From positions 1 through 51,165 of the forward strand of contig JAMFSY010000117.1 in NCBI GenBank assembly GCA_026225555.1: a stretch of 51,165 nucleotides of DNA, given 5' to 3'. Shown one piece after another: positions 25,379 to 33,918 of the stretch. Position 1 is the first letter of the stretch; every line of letters begins with the position of its first letter. The DNA is from Methylacidiphilales bacterium. Its GTDB lineage: Bacteria > Verrucomicrobiota > Verrucomicrobiia > Methylacidiphilales > UBA1321. Both the position numbers and the translations under genes were made by a program. The notes under the pieces were generated by a model. That model was not told the origin of the DNA, made no database searches, and saw only the letters and a program-made list of their open reading frames with translations.

Positions 25379-25399
25379 AAGGCAGGGAGGGTCGTTTCT

Positions 25400-25428
25400 C
25401 CCGTTAGGAAAGGATGATTTCCAACGGG
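25400..25428. terminator. Bidirectional hairpin terminator
   Basis: CCCGTT-A-GGAAA with loop GGATGA and TTTCC-AACGGG: eleven pairs with one bulged base. It lies in the 53-base junction between the converging mntR-like and 25432 genes. No U-run follows on either side. Confidence 0.45.
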
Positions 25429-25431
25429 ATT

Positions 25432-26025
25432 CTAACTACTCGTGACGACCACGCTGAGAATGACGACCGTCCCGGCACCGGGAGGAAAGGCAAGCGCGAC
25501 CGTTTTATTCCCCAAAGCGGGAATGGGCGGATAGGTGTGCTGATAAGTCTGAACTTCGCTCGATCCAAGTTGAGGCGAGAACACTTCCATGGCTAGGGTC
25601 GTGCTGGTGGGATCACCAAGCGTACCGTAGAATTGCCCGGGTTGGATGGCCATAGAGCCGAAATCTTCAAAGCCCGGGATCTGTATCCGTTTGCTGATCT
25701 CGGCATAGTCTGCCGCATCTTTCGATAAGGCGAGGTTCGGTGACAACTTGTAAGTAACCACAATCGAATACCGGGTGCCTTTGTCTGAAGGGAAGCTTTG
25801 GAAAATCCGGGTCCAGGACGTCGAATTAAGGGTCACGATGAGGCCCTTGCTCGTCAAAGGATCGGTAAGGGCCGCAGGATTGGTTTCAGCATAAGCCCGG
25901 GGAGTTTTGCCATCGCCCTGCCAATGGGTATCGCCATCGGAAAAGTCTCCGTTCTGAATCAGACTATCGGCCTCAAGAGAACAGGGGTGGGCGAGAATGA
26001 TCAAGGCAAAGAGAAGATTTCTCAT
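25432..26025 (-). CDS. Secreted carbohydrate-binding-like protein
   Basis: 197 residues with a signal peptide (MRNLLFALIILAHPCSLEAD). The mature part starts with SLIQNGDFSDGDTHWQGDGK, the usual opening of carbohydrate-binding jelly-roll modules, and continues with beta-rich sequence (TRYSIVVTYKLSPN, VALAFPPGAGTVVILSVVVT). Family assignment is tentative. Base composition is less GC-rich than the neighbours. Confidence 0.65.
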   Translation of the reverse strand: MRNLLFALIILAHPCSLEADSLIQNGDFSDGDTHWQGDGKTPRAYAETNPAALTDPLTSKGLIVTLNSTSWTRIFQSFPSDKGTRYSIVVTYKLSPNLALSKDAADYAEISKRIQIPGFEDFGSMAIQPGQFYGTLGDPTSTTLAMEVFSPQLGSSEVQTYQHTYPPIPALGNKTVALAFPPGAGTVVILSVVVTSS

Positions 26026-26138
26026 GGATCAATCGGAAGAGGTAACTGTTGGATGACTGTCTTGCGGATATTAACACTTATTGCCCTGAGCGTCTTTTTA
26101 AAACCCGTAAGGAACGAGGAGTCGTTATCCTCTGCCAC

Positions 26139-26155
26139 AACAAGCTCAGGATGAC
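26139..26155. repeat. Single arm of the compound palindromic repeat
   Basis: ACAAGCTCAGGATGAC with one further upstream A is the right arm of the repeat, without a left arm in reach. It lies in the divergent region between the 25432 gene and the deacetylase gene. It looks like a decayed copy. Confidence 0.65.
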
Positions 26156-26185
26156 AGATGGAAGGACACCCCTTAGAATCATCCC

Positions 26186-26938
26186 GTGTCGACCCTCGCC
26201 AAATCCCTCATCGTCTCGCTGCATGATGCCCATCCCGGTTCGCATGCGGCGATCACGGAACAGGTCGCTTTTCTGGCCGGATATGGCATCACGCGCAGCA
26301 GCATTCTGGTCGTCCCGGAGTTTCATCACGAGGGATCGCTCACGCAGGACGCGGCCTTCTGCGCTTCGGTAAGCGGTTGGCAGACGGCGGGCCACGAGCT
26401 GGTGTTGCACGGCTACTTTCACGACCGGAAGGAATCCCCGCCCGAGCGGCTTTCCACGATTTTTTGGACGCGCCTCTACACGAACCGCGAGGCGGAATTT
26501 CTCGATTTGCCTCGCGTGACCGCGGAGGCCCGCCTCGAAAAAGGCCGAGCGCTCTTCGCCGCGCAGGGCTGGCGCACGACTGGCTTTGTCGCGCCCGCGT
26601 GGCTGATGGCGGAAGATGTGCCGGAGCTCCTCGCGGAAATGGGTTTCGCCTACACCACACGGCTGCGCGAAATCGTTCCGCTGGGGCCCGGCGCTAATCG
26701 GCCCATCCCGTCACAGTCGCTTTGTTACAGCACGCGCGCCGGTTGGCGGCGGCTGGCCTCATGCGTCTGGAACAAGCAGCTTTACGGACGGCTGCGCGAA
26801 ACGGACCTGATCCGGCTCAGCCTCCATCCGCGCGATCTTGAATTTCCGCTGATCCGGCGGCAGCTTGATCAAATCCTGCGCGCTTCGCTCAAGCGCGGCT
26901 TCCAACCCACCACTTACGGCGATTATGTTGCGCGTTGA
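26186..26938 (+). CDS. DUF2334-type polysaccharide deacetylase family protein
   Basis: 250 residues with the NodB-like barrel of polysaccharide deacetylases. Visible: LIVSLHDAHPG (metal-site Asp and His region), SILVVPEFHHEG, WQTAGHELVLHGYFH and GFVAPAWL. No signal peptide, so it acts in the cytoplasm. Substrate unknown. The 3' end overlaps the next gene by 14 bases, so the two are coupled and probably serve the same glycoconjugate pathway: deacetylase and glycosyltransferase together suggest a glycolipid or polysaccharide building step. First gene of a two-gene unit. Confidence 0.82.
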   Translation: MSTLAKSLIVSLHDAHPGSHAAITEQVAFLAGYGITRSSILVVPEFHHEGSLTQDAAFCASVSGWQTAGHELVLHGYFHDRKESPPERLSTIFWTRLYTNREAEFLDLPRVTAEARLEKGRALFAAQGWRTTGFVAPAWLMAEDVPELLAEMGFAYTTRLREIVPLGPGANRPIPSQSLCYSTRAGWRRLASCVWNKQLYGRLRETDLIRLSLHPRDLEFPLIRRQLDQILRASLKRGFQPTTYGDYVAR

Positions 26939-29315
26939 TCTTCAACTCCATTCCCGCTTTTCCGACCGTCCCACGGAATGGATCTTGCGCCGACTCGGTG
27001 TGCCGCAAAGCTACAGCGAACCCGAGACGCTTTACCGCAAGCTCGACGCCGCCGGGATGACCTTCAAGACGATCACCGATCACAACCGGCTCGAGGGCGG
27101 CAAGGCCATCGCCCATTATCCCGACGTCTTTCTTAGCGAGGAAGTGACGACCTATTTTCCCGACGGCTGCAAAATCCACCTGCTCGTCTGGAACCTGAAC
27201 GAAGCGCAGCATGAGGAAATTCAGCGGCTCCGCCCGAGCATCTACGAGTTGGCCGAGTATCTTCGCCAGCAGGGCCTGCCGCATGGCGTGGCGCATCCGC
27301 TGGTTAACATCAACAAGGTGCTCACGGTCGAACATTTCGAGCGGCTCGTGCTCCTCTTCCGCTGTTTCGAAGGCCGTAACGGCAATCGCGAACCGCTCGC
27401 GCAGGAGGTCGGCAATCGCTGTCTGCTCGCGCTCACGCCGGAGAAAATTATCGAGCTGGCGAACCGGCACAATCTGCAACCGACCCACGCGAACGCGCAT
27501 CGCAAGATGTTCTTCGCCTCGTCCGATGATCACAGCGGACTGCATACCGGCCAAACTTTTACGCAAGTGGAGCAGGGCGCGACGATCGCCGATTTCTTTC
27601 GCGGCCTGGAGGAAGGCGCGGCAACGATGGCGGGCCCGATGGGCGATCCGCTCACGTTTTCCAGCAGCCTTTACACCACGCTTTTCAGCTTCACGCGGGA
27701 CAAGATCAAGCGCAACGCGCCGACGGGCGCGAACCTGCTTGGTAAGATGACGGAACGTTTCCTGGCCGGAAAGAATCCGACCGCGTTCTCGTTCACGGAA
27801 CGCTTCGGCCATATCACGGAAGCGATCCGCACCGGCCAGGCGCTCGACTTCGTCAAGCCGGGCGAGACGACGCTGGCGCGGGAAATCGGTCAATTTCTCG
27901 GCGACCCGAAATTGAAGCACGCGCTCGACCAGATCATCGCCGAGGAACCCAACGCACAGCGCCGCTCGTTTCGCATGGCTTCGCACGCCGCGAATGAACT
28001 TTCCTACCGGCTCATCCAGCAATTCCAGCAGCGTCTCAGCCGCGGAAATCTCATCGACGCCTTCCAGGCCATCACGGGCCTGCTGCCCATCGGCTTCGCG
28101 TTGACGCCCTATCTCGTGGCGTTCGGCCAGCAGGCGCCGGATCGCCCCCTGCTCATGCACACGGCGCGCCGATTTCTCGGCACCGTGCCGCAGCCGCTGC
28201 GCAATGAAAAGCGGGCCTGGTTCACCGACACGCTGGAGGACGTCAACGGTGTGGCGCGCACCATCCGGGCAATGGTGCAGGCCTCGCAGCACGCGGGGGC
28301 GGACATCACGGTCGTCACGTCGCGCTCCAATCTTTCGATCAAGGACATTCCGATTAAGAATTTCCCTCCCGTGGGCGAGTTCGAGATTCCCGAATACGAG
28401 TTGCAGAAGCTCAGCTTCCCGCCCTTTCTCGACATGCTCGACTACATCCAGCGCGAGAAATTCACCGAGGTGATCATCAGCACGCCGGGGCCGATCGGTC
28501 TCTGCGCGCTCGGCTGCGCGAAGCTGCTCGGCCTGCGCACCTCGGGCATTTATCACACCGATTTTCCGCAGTACGCCCGCTTCCTCAGCGATGACGCGTT
28601 CATGGAAACGATGGTCTGGAATTACATGCAGTGGTTCTATGGCCAGACCGATCTCATCTACGTGAACTCCGAGTTCTATCGCCGGTGTTGGATCGATCGC
28701 GGCATCGTGCCGGACAAGCTGCGCCTCTTTCCGCGCGGTCTCGACACGGAGCTTTTCAACCCCGCGCTGCGTGATCCGAATTTCTGGCCAAAGCGCGGAG
28801 CCAAAGGGCCGGTCCTGCTTTATGTCGGACGCATCTCCAAGGAAAAAGACCTCGGCCTGCTTGTGGAAATCGTCGCGCCCCTGCGCGAGAAAGTCGGGCG
28901 CTTTACACTGGCCATCGTGGGAGAAGGTCCTTATCGCGCCGAATTGGAAAAGCTCCTGCCCGAGGCGATCTTCACCGGAATTCTCAACGGCCGCGAACTC
29001 GGTGTCGCTTACGCCTCCGCCGACCTTTTCGTTTTTCCGAGCACGACCGATACCTATGGCAACGTCGTGGTCGAGGCGATGGCGGCGGGATTGCCCGTGG
29101 CCGTCTCCGATATCGGTGGCCCGCGCGAATTGGTGAAAACGTCGCTCATGGGCCGCGTTCTTCCCGCCCGCGATGCCGCCGCGTGGGTCACGGGACTCTC
29201 GCAAATGCTGGCCCAGCCTCCCTCACCTGCGGAGCGCGCGGCGTTGGCAGTTCAGGCGGGCAGCGAGCGCCGTTGGGACAAGGCTTTCGCGCGCTTTTGG
29301 GCCGACGGAAAATAA
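26925..29315 (+). CDS. PHP domain fused to a GT4 glycosyltransferase
   Basis: 796 residues from the ATG at 26925. Residues about 1-250 form a PHP phosphoesterase domain: LRVDLQLHSRFSDRP at the start, TITDHNRLEGG, GLPHGVAHPL and FASSDDHSGLHTG carry the His/Asp metal ligands. A helical linker covers about 250-420. The C-terminal part is GT4/GT-B: GVARTIRAMVQASQHAGADI, LLYVGRISKEKDLGLL, LAIVGEGPYRAELEKLLPEA, and the nucleotide-sugar site FPSTTDTYGNVVVEAMAAGL. It may form and process a glycoconjugate in one protein; the PHP part could cleave a phosphate. Overlaps the deacetylase gene by 14 bases. Confidence 0.88.
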   Translation: MLRVDLQLHSRFSDRPTEWILRRLGVPQSYSEPETLYRKLDAAGMTFKTITDHNRLEGGKAIAHYPDVFLSEEVTTYFPDGCKIHLLVWNLNEAQHEEIQRLRPSIYELAEYLRQQGLPHGVAHPLVNINKVLTVEHFERLVLLFRCFEGRNGNREPLAQEVGNRCLLALTPEKIIELANRHNLQPTHANAHRKMFFASSDDHSGLHTGQTFTQVEQGATIADFFRGLEEGAATMAGPMGDPLTFSSSLYTTLFSFTRDKIKRNAPTGANLLGKMTERFLAGKNPTAFSFTERFGHITEAIRTGQALDFVKPGETTLAREIGQFLGDPKLKHALDQIIAEEPNAQRRSFRMASHAANELSYRLIQQFQQRLSRGNLIDAFQAITGLLPIGFALTPYLVAFGQQAPDRPLLMHTARRFLGTVPQPLRNEKRAWFTDTLEDVNGVARTIRAMVQASQHAGADITVVTSRSNLSIKDIPIKNFPPVGEFEIPEYELQKLSFPPFLDMLDYIQREKFTEVIISTPGPIGLCALGCAKLLGLRTSGIYHTDFPQYARFLSDDAFMETMVWNYMQWFYGQTDLIYVNSEFYRRCWIDRGIVPDKLRLFPRGLDTELFNPALRDPNFWPKRGAKGPVLLYVGRISKEKDLGLLVEIVAPLREKVGRFTLAIVGEGPYRAELEKLLPEAIFTGILNGRELGVAYASADLFVFPSTTDTYGNVVVEAMAAGLPVAVSDIGGPRELVKTSLMGRVLPARDAAAWVTGLSQMLAQPPSPAERAALAVQAGSERRWDKAFARFWADGK

Positions 29316-29325
29316 TCGGCGCCCA

Positions 29326-31197
29326 TCAAGGCTGGCTGAGATCCGTCGGCCACGGAGCCTGATTCCAAGGACTATTCGGGTCCTTCGGATTGCAAAGAAG
29401 ATCGGCGCAGGCCTTGAAACGCGGGTCCTTCTCTCCCAGCCACATCGGCCGGGCATCCAAAAAGTTATCGCTCATCTCCCGCCAGGAACTGAAATGGGCC
29501 TGCGCCTTTCGGGCGATAGGCGCGAGCAAAGTCCAGCCCTCCCGCTCATCGAAATAATGCGCGGCCACGCCGTTATCGACGAGATAAGCGGCCCGGCAAA
29601 GATCCCAGGCGAGGCCGCTGCGGTCCTTCCACCGCCGGTAACTTTCGCACTGCGCCTCCAATTCGCCCTTCCGCTCCGAATTGGACTGGAGCACGAGCCA
29701 GAAAACGGGTTCAGGCAACAGGGCCAATTGGGCGCCTTCCTTCAGGTATTCGCTACGCGAACGATTATGATCATCCTGCAGTCGCTCCAGGATCTCGAGC
29801 AGGCCCAGGTCGTCATGAACGTTCCAATCCTTGACGAGCTGGCTCTTCGTTTGCCACGACGTCTCCGGATCGCTGCCGTGGCCCAGGAGATTCGGACTCT
29901 CCCCGTTGCGCTGGCAGTAGAGGGCGGCGACCGAAAGTTCCCAGCGCTGGGCGGGCGAGAGCGGCGCCGGAGGCATTTCCTTGGCAATGATGTGCAGATC
30001 GGTCCGCGTGGCGCCGTGCGCCTTGAGCTCGGCCACCAAAGACACCTCGCCGCGATCACCCGCGTAAGTCAGGGGCGTTTCGCCCTGCGCGTCGGTGACG
30101 TTGACATTCGCGCCGTGGTCGAGCAGCGCCCGCGCCGTCGATTCATGCGCCTCCATGCACGCCATCACCAGAGCCGTCCTGCCCTGGTGATCCTTTGTCT
30201 CGAGTTGCGCGTGATAATCGAGCAGGAGCTTGACGGCCAGATCCGCGCCATATTTCGACGCCAGCATCAAGGCGGTCGTTCCGTTTTCATTCTGTTGTTC
30301 GAGGGCGGCGCCCCGGTCCAGCAAGCGGGAGATGGCCACCGTCTGATTATATCTGCAGGCCCGCATCAACGCCGTGGTCCCGTCCACACCCGCATCGTTC
30401 ACGCTCACGCCACGCGTCAGCAGCAGCTCGAGGACGGCCATCGCCGGATCCCGGTCATTCGCGGCCTCGCTGAGCAGGGACCAGGATCGCCTGTCGGGGT
30501 CCACGGGAAAGGGCTTCAGCTTCAGGTCCGCCCCCCGGTCGATCAACAGTTTCACCGTGCTGATCTTACGCTGTTCGACGGCCCGCCAGATGGCCGGACC
30601 CGCATCGTCATTGCCGTTGATATCCGCGTGGTGAGCGAGGAGCAGCGTCACCATCCGATCGTTCCCGTTCTTGGCGACATCCATCAGGGGCAGCCGTCCC
30701 TCTCCATTGGGGAGATTGGGATTGGCCCCAGCCTCGAGCAATGCCTGGATGACTTCGGGTTGATTATAAAAGCAGGCGTTGAGGAGAACCGTATTGCCAT
30801 CGTTATCCATCAGGTCGGTCTGCGCGCCCTGGCTCAGCAAATAACGGACGACGTCGGGAAATTTGCCCGCCGCCATGAGTGGAGTCACTCCGAAGTGGTT
30901 AATCGGCGCGTTGAGCAGTTCATGATCGCCGAGCAGTTGCTTGACCTGATCCAGGTTGCCGTGGGTGCAGGCCTCCCGCATCTTCTCGGTCATGGTGTAG
31001 GAACGGGCGGTCTCAGGGGGAACCTGCGGAAGATCGTTCGAGAGAAAATTCGCCGAGGTGACGGGCTCGTTCGCGAGTGGGTTCTTGATGATCCGACCCG
31101 CTCGATGGGAAGGAACGCTGTTGGGCAGCGCAAATTGGCCCGGCGCGAGAGAAGTGAGAGTCGCGAGCAGGCCGAGAGTAATGCAAAGGGCTTTCAT
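29326..31197 (-). CDS. Secreted ankyrin-repeat protein with a C-terminal DUF1266 domain
   Basis: 623 residues with a signal peptide (MKALCITLGLLATLTSLAPG). Residues about 65-400 hold nine to ten ankyrin repeats, for example GVTPLMAAGKFPDVVRYLLS, GTTALMRACRYNQTVAISRL and GRTALVMACMEAHESTARAL. The last 200 residues match DUF1266: WNVHDDLGLLEILERLQ, SGLAWDLCRAAYLVDNGVAA and EGWTLLAPIARKAQAHFSSW. The DUF1266 part is probably a nuclease-like or toxin-associated domain of unknown role; the pairing with ankyrin repeats in an exported protein is uncommon. It stops 10 bases from the converging PHP-GT4 gene. Confidence 0.9.
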   Translation of the reverse strand: MKALCITLGLLATLTSLAPGQFALPNSVPSHRAGRIIKNPLANEPVTSANFLSNDLPQVPPETARSYTMTEKMREACTHGNLDQVKQLLGDHELLNAPINHFGVTPLMAAGKFPDVVRYLLSQGAQTDLMDNDGNTVLLNACFYNQPEVIQALLEAGANPNLPNGEGRLPLMDVAKNGNDRMVTLLLAHHADINGNDDAGPAIWRAVEQRKISTVKLLIDRGADLKLKPFPVDPDRRSWSLLSEAANDRDPAMAVLELLLTRGVSVNDAGVDGTTALMRACRYNQTVAISRLLDRGAALEQQNENGTTALMLASKYGADLAVKLLLDYHAQLETKDHQGRTALVMACMEAHESTARALLDHGANVNVTDAQGETPLTYAGDRGEVSLVAELKAHGATRTDLHIIAKEMPPAPLSPAQRWELSVAALYCQRNGESPNLLGHGSDPETSWQTKSQLVKDWNVHDDLGLLEILERLQDDHNRSRSEYLKEGAQLALLPEPVFWLVLQSNSERKGELEAQCESYRRWKDRSGLAWDLCRAAYLVDNGVAAHYFDEREGWTLLAPIARKAQAHFSSWREMSDNFLDARPMWLGEKDPRFKACADLLCNPKDPNSPWNQAPWPTDLSQP

Positions 31198-31319
31198 CGG
31201 TTGAGACTCGCTGGGGAAGAGAGTAACGGAACGCCCATCCGGAACAAATAACGGACTTTGCGAAAAAGGCGCTTCACGCCGCGAAATTTCGAGTAGTCTG
31301 GGACGGAAGATTTTCCATC

Positions 31320-32090
31320 ATGTTCCAACTCGGCCTGCGCTTTTTTGAAAACGGTTTTGGCCGTCCCAATGTTCCGCAAAAAAAGGAACCGGAGCCGTCG
31401 CCGGCTTCGCTCCTGGTCTGGAAGCATGGCATCGAAGTGCGGCTGGTCCGCCAGCCGCGCGCGCGGCGCTATCTGCTCCGGCTTCAACCCGATGGAACGG
31501 CGCGCCTGGTCGTGCCCCGGCGCGGCAATCGCGCGGAAGCCTTGCGCTTTCTGGAACGGAGCGAAGCGTGGCTCTTGGAACGTTACCGGCAATGGCAGGC
31601 GCGCGGAACGGCCCGGCGCGCGTGGGGGGACGGAACTCGGTTTCTCTTTCGCGGGGAGGAAACGGAATTGCGGGTGGAGACTCTCGATGACCGCATTCGC
31701 CTCAGCTTTGCAGGCGAGAGGGTGGCGGTCGCGTTGGGTGCCGATTATCGGGACGCCGTACTGGCCCATCTGCGGCGGCTGGCTGAGCGCGAACTGCCGC
31801 CGCGCACGCTGGAGCTGGCGCGCGAACACGGCATCACCGTGCATCGGGTCACGGTGCGCGCCCAGAAAACGCGATGGGGTTCCTGCTCCGCGCGCGGAAC
31901 CGTTTCACTCAACTGGAGGTTGATCCAGGCGCCGGTTTTCGTGCGCGATTACCTTCTCATTCATGAACTGATGCACCGCCGGGAGATGAATCATTCCGCG
32001 CGGTATTGGAAGCATGTGGCCACGGCCTGCCCCGATTACCGCGCCGCCGAGCAGTGGCTGAAACGCACGCGGCTGGAGCAGATGGATTAG
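31320..32090 (+). CDS. YgjP/DUF45 family metallopeptidase
   Basis: 256 residues. The DUF45 core covers the second half: TRWGSCSARGTVSLNWRLIQ, RDYLLIHELMHRREMNHSAR. HELMH supplies two zinc ligands and the catalytic Glu; NHS supplies the third. The N-terminus binds no obvious partner (a Pro-rich stretch KKEPEPSPASLL). Role in bacteria is unclear. It stands alone and is followed by repeat copy 4. Confidence 0.9.
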   Translation: MFQLGLRFFENGFGRPNVPQKKEPEPSPASLLVWKHGIEVRLVRQPRARRYLLRLQPDGTARLVVPRRGNRAEALRFLERSEAWLLERYRQWQARGTARRAWGDGTRFLFRGEETELRVETLDDRIRLSFAGERVAVALGADYRDAVLAHLRRLAERELPPRTLELAREHGITVHRVTVRAQKTRWGSCSARGTVSLNWRLIQAPVFVRDYLLIHELMHRREMNHSARYWKHVATACPDYRAAEQWLKRTRLEQMD

Positions 32091-32124
32091 GGGCTTACCG
32101 AAAAAAGCTTACTCTCAAAATTCT

Positions 32125-32241
32125 GTCATCCTGAGCTTGTCGAAGGATCAGCTTCCGGCACACACCCGATTTAGCGGAAGACCTCCTCTTGCAAACAGTG
32201 AAAGTCAACGGAAGCTGATCCTTCGACAAGCTCAGGATGAC
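32125..32241. repeat. Compound palindromic repeat, copy 4 (long loop)
   Basis: The longest stem here: a 32-base perfect inverted repeat, left arm 32125-32156 and right arm 32210-32241, with a 53-base loop similar to that of copy 1 (shared CTCTTGCA/GTCTTGCG and AAGTCAACGG parts). The right flank GAGCGATAATCTAATTGAAA is the reverse complement of the left flank of copy 2. Sits between the converging metallopeptidase and efflux lipoprotein genes. Confidence 0.92.
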
Positions 32242-32316
32242 CGAGAAAAAAGAGCGATAATCTAATTGAAACGCGCTTTAGCGACGGCGAGCGACTTACT
32301 GCCATCCGCCAAGGAC

Positions 32317-33915
32317 TTATTTCTTCTCTTTTTGGATCTGCGCCTCAGCCGGGGGAACATCGGCGACGCCCGCCTTGCCGGGCATCCGCGAGACATCCCA
32401 GCCTCCGCCGAGTGCTTCGACCAGCAACACGCTCGTCGTCATTTCCCGCGTCCGCAAGTTGACGGCGTTGACCTCATCGCTCAGCGCGGTGGCCTGCGCG
32501 GTGATGACGGAGAGATAATCCTCCGTGCCCGCTTGATAAAGATTCGTGGCGATCGAGAGCGATTTTTCGGCTGACTTTACCGCCTCTTCCTCAGCGGCTG
32601 TTTCCTCTTTCAAAACGCGCAACCCGGCGAGATTGTCCTCGACCTGCTGGAACCCAACCAGGACCGTCTCGCGATAAGTTGCGACGGCGGCATCGTAGGC
32701 CGCCTGGGCTTCCTGCACCTGGCCGTGGGTCTTGCCGGCATCGAAAATGGTCTGCGCGATGGTGGGCCCGACCGACCAGAGAAAGCTGGGGCCGGAAAAG
32801 AGCTGCGAAATTTCGATCGCCTCGGTGCCGACCGAACCGGTCAGCGTCAACTGTGGATAATATCCAGCGACATTCACCCCGATTGTCGCGTTCGCGGAGG
32901 CGACCCGCCGTTCCGCTGCGGCGATATCGGGTCGTCGTTCCAGAAGCTCGGAGGGCACGCCCGCCGGCACCTTCGGAGGAACGGCCTTGAGCGGTTTGTA
33001 ACTGATGGAGAAATCGGGCGCGGGCTTGCCGATCAACACCGCGATGGCGTCTTCGAATTGCGCGCGGTCCACGCCGAGATCGACGAGCTGGACCTTGGTC
33101 GCGTCCAGTTGCGCCTGGGCCTGCGCCACATCGGCCTGGGAGGCGATGCCGCTGTTGTAGCGGTTTTGGGTCAGGGTCAGGTATTTCTGGAAGGAGACTA
33201 GCGTCGTGTTTAGCAGCTCCTTTTCGGCGTCGAGTCCGAGCAACTCGAAGTAATCCTCGGCCAGCGTCGCCTGATAGGAGAGCCGCGCATTTTCCAGATC
33301 GCCAAAGGAAGCCTGCGCCGTGGTCGAGTCGGCCTCCACGCTGCGCCGCACCGCACCCCAGACATCGACGATGTAGGAGACGTTGGCGGGGAGATCGTAG
33401 AAGCTGGTGGGACGGTTGGAACTGGTCGTCCCCGAGCTGGTTCCGGTTCCCGTACCTGTTCCAGTCGAGGTACTGCTCTTGCCGCTGCTGCTGCTCTTGC
33501 CACTGCTGGCCGATTGCGATTCGGTGAAGGTCGGCGAGGTCGTCAGGGTGGGGAAGAAAGCGGCACGCGCCACTTTCACGGCGGCTGCTGCTTCGCGGAA
33601 CTGGGCCTCATACATCAGCACGTTCTGGTTGGAGATATTCACCTGCTCTTCCATCGCATTGAGCTGCGGGTCCTGATACATCTCCCACCATTTGCCGCGG
33701 ATCATGTCGTCTCTCGGATGGGCCGGTTTCCACGCGTCCGATTCCTTGTAACTGACGGGCGTCGGGGTGGAGGGAGGCGCGACGTAATCGGGGCCGACGG
33801 AACAGGCGCCGAGGGACAATGCCGCGACGCTCCACGCGAAAAGCCGCATGGGAACGCGAAGGAGTAAGAGGGAGGGCCGGGGCGATTTCAATCGCATGAG
33901 ATTTATCCGTGTCAT
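32317..33915 (-). CDS. Outer-membrane efflux lipoprotein (TolC/NodT family)
   Basis: 532 residues. The lipobox LSLGACSVGPDYVAP gives a lipid-anchored outer-membrane protein; two OEP repeats follow, with FREAAAAVKVARAAFFPTLT, RLSYQATLAEDYFELLGLDA and RRPDIAAAERRVASANATIG. A Ser/Thr/Gly-rich insert (SGKSSSSGKSSTSTGTGTGT) at about residue 145 falls in the first surface loop of the barrel. The start at 33915 has AGGAAG eight bases before it, and the stop of the permease is three bases upstream; later Met residues at 33897 and 33849 would give a more usual signal peptide. Last gene of the efflux operon. Confidence 0.93.
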   Translation of the reverse strand: MTRINLMRLKSPRPSLLLLRVPMRLFAWSVAALSLGACSVGPDYVAPPSTPTPVSYKESDAWKPAHPRDDMIRGKWWEMYQDPQLNAMEEQVNISNQNVLMYEAQFREAAAAVKVARAAFFPTLTTSPTFTESQSASSGKSSSSGKSSTSTGTGTGTGTSSGTTSSNRPTSFYDLPANVSYIVDVWGAVRRSVEADSTTAQASFGDLENARLSYQATLAEDYFELLGLDAEKELLNTTLVSFQKYLTLTQNRYNSGIASQADVAQAQAQLDATKVQLVDLGVDRAQFEDAIAVLIGKPAPDFSISYKPLKAVPPKVPAGVPSELLERRPDIAAAERRVASANATIGVNVAGYYPQLTLTGSVGTEAIEISQLFSGPSFLWSVGPTIAQTIFDAGKTHGQVQEAQAAYDAAVATYRETVLVGFQQVEDNLAGLRVLKEETAAEEEAVKSAEKSLSIATNLYQAGTEDYLSVITAQATALSDEVNAVNLRTREMTTSVLLVEALGGGWDVSRMPGKAGVADVPPAEAQIQKEKK

Positions 33916-33918
33916 GAT

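Noticed and set aside
26889..29204. Minus-strand 771-codon frame under the PHP-GT4 gene
   Set aside because: Antisense shadow of a clear gene, with low-complexity Arg/Glu/Ala composition and no motif.
29173..31251. Plus-strand 692-codon frame under the ankyrin gene
   Set aside because: Antisense shadow; also overlaps the end of the PHP-GT4 gene in another frame.
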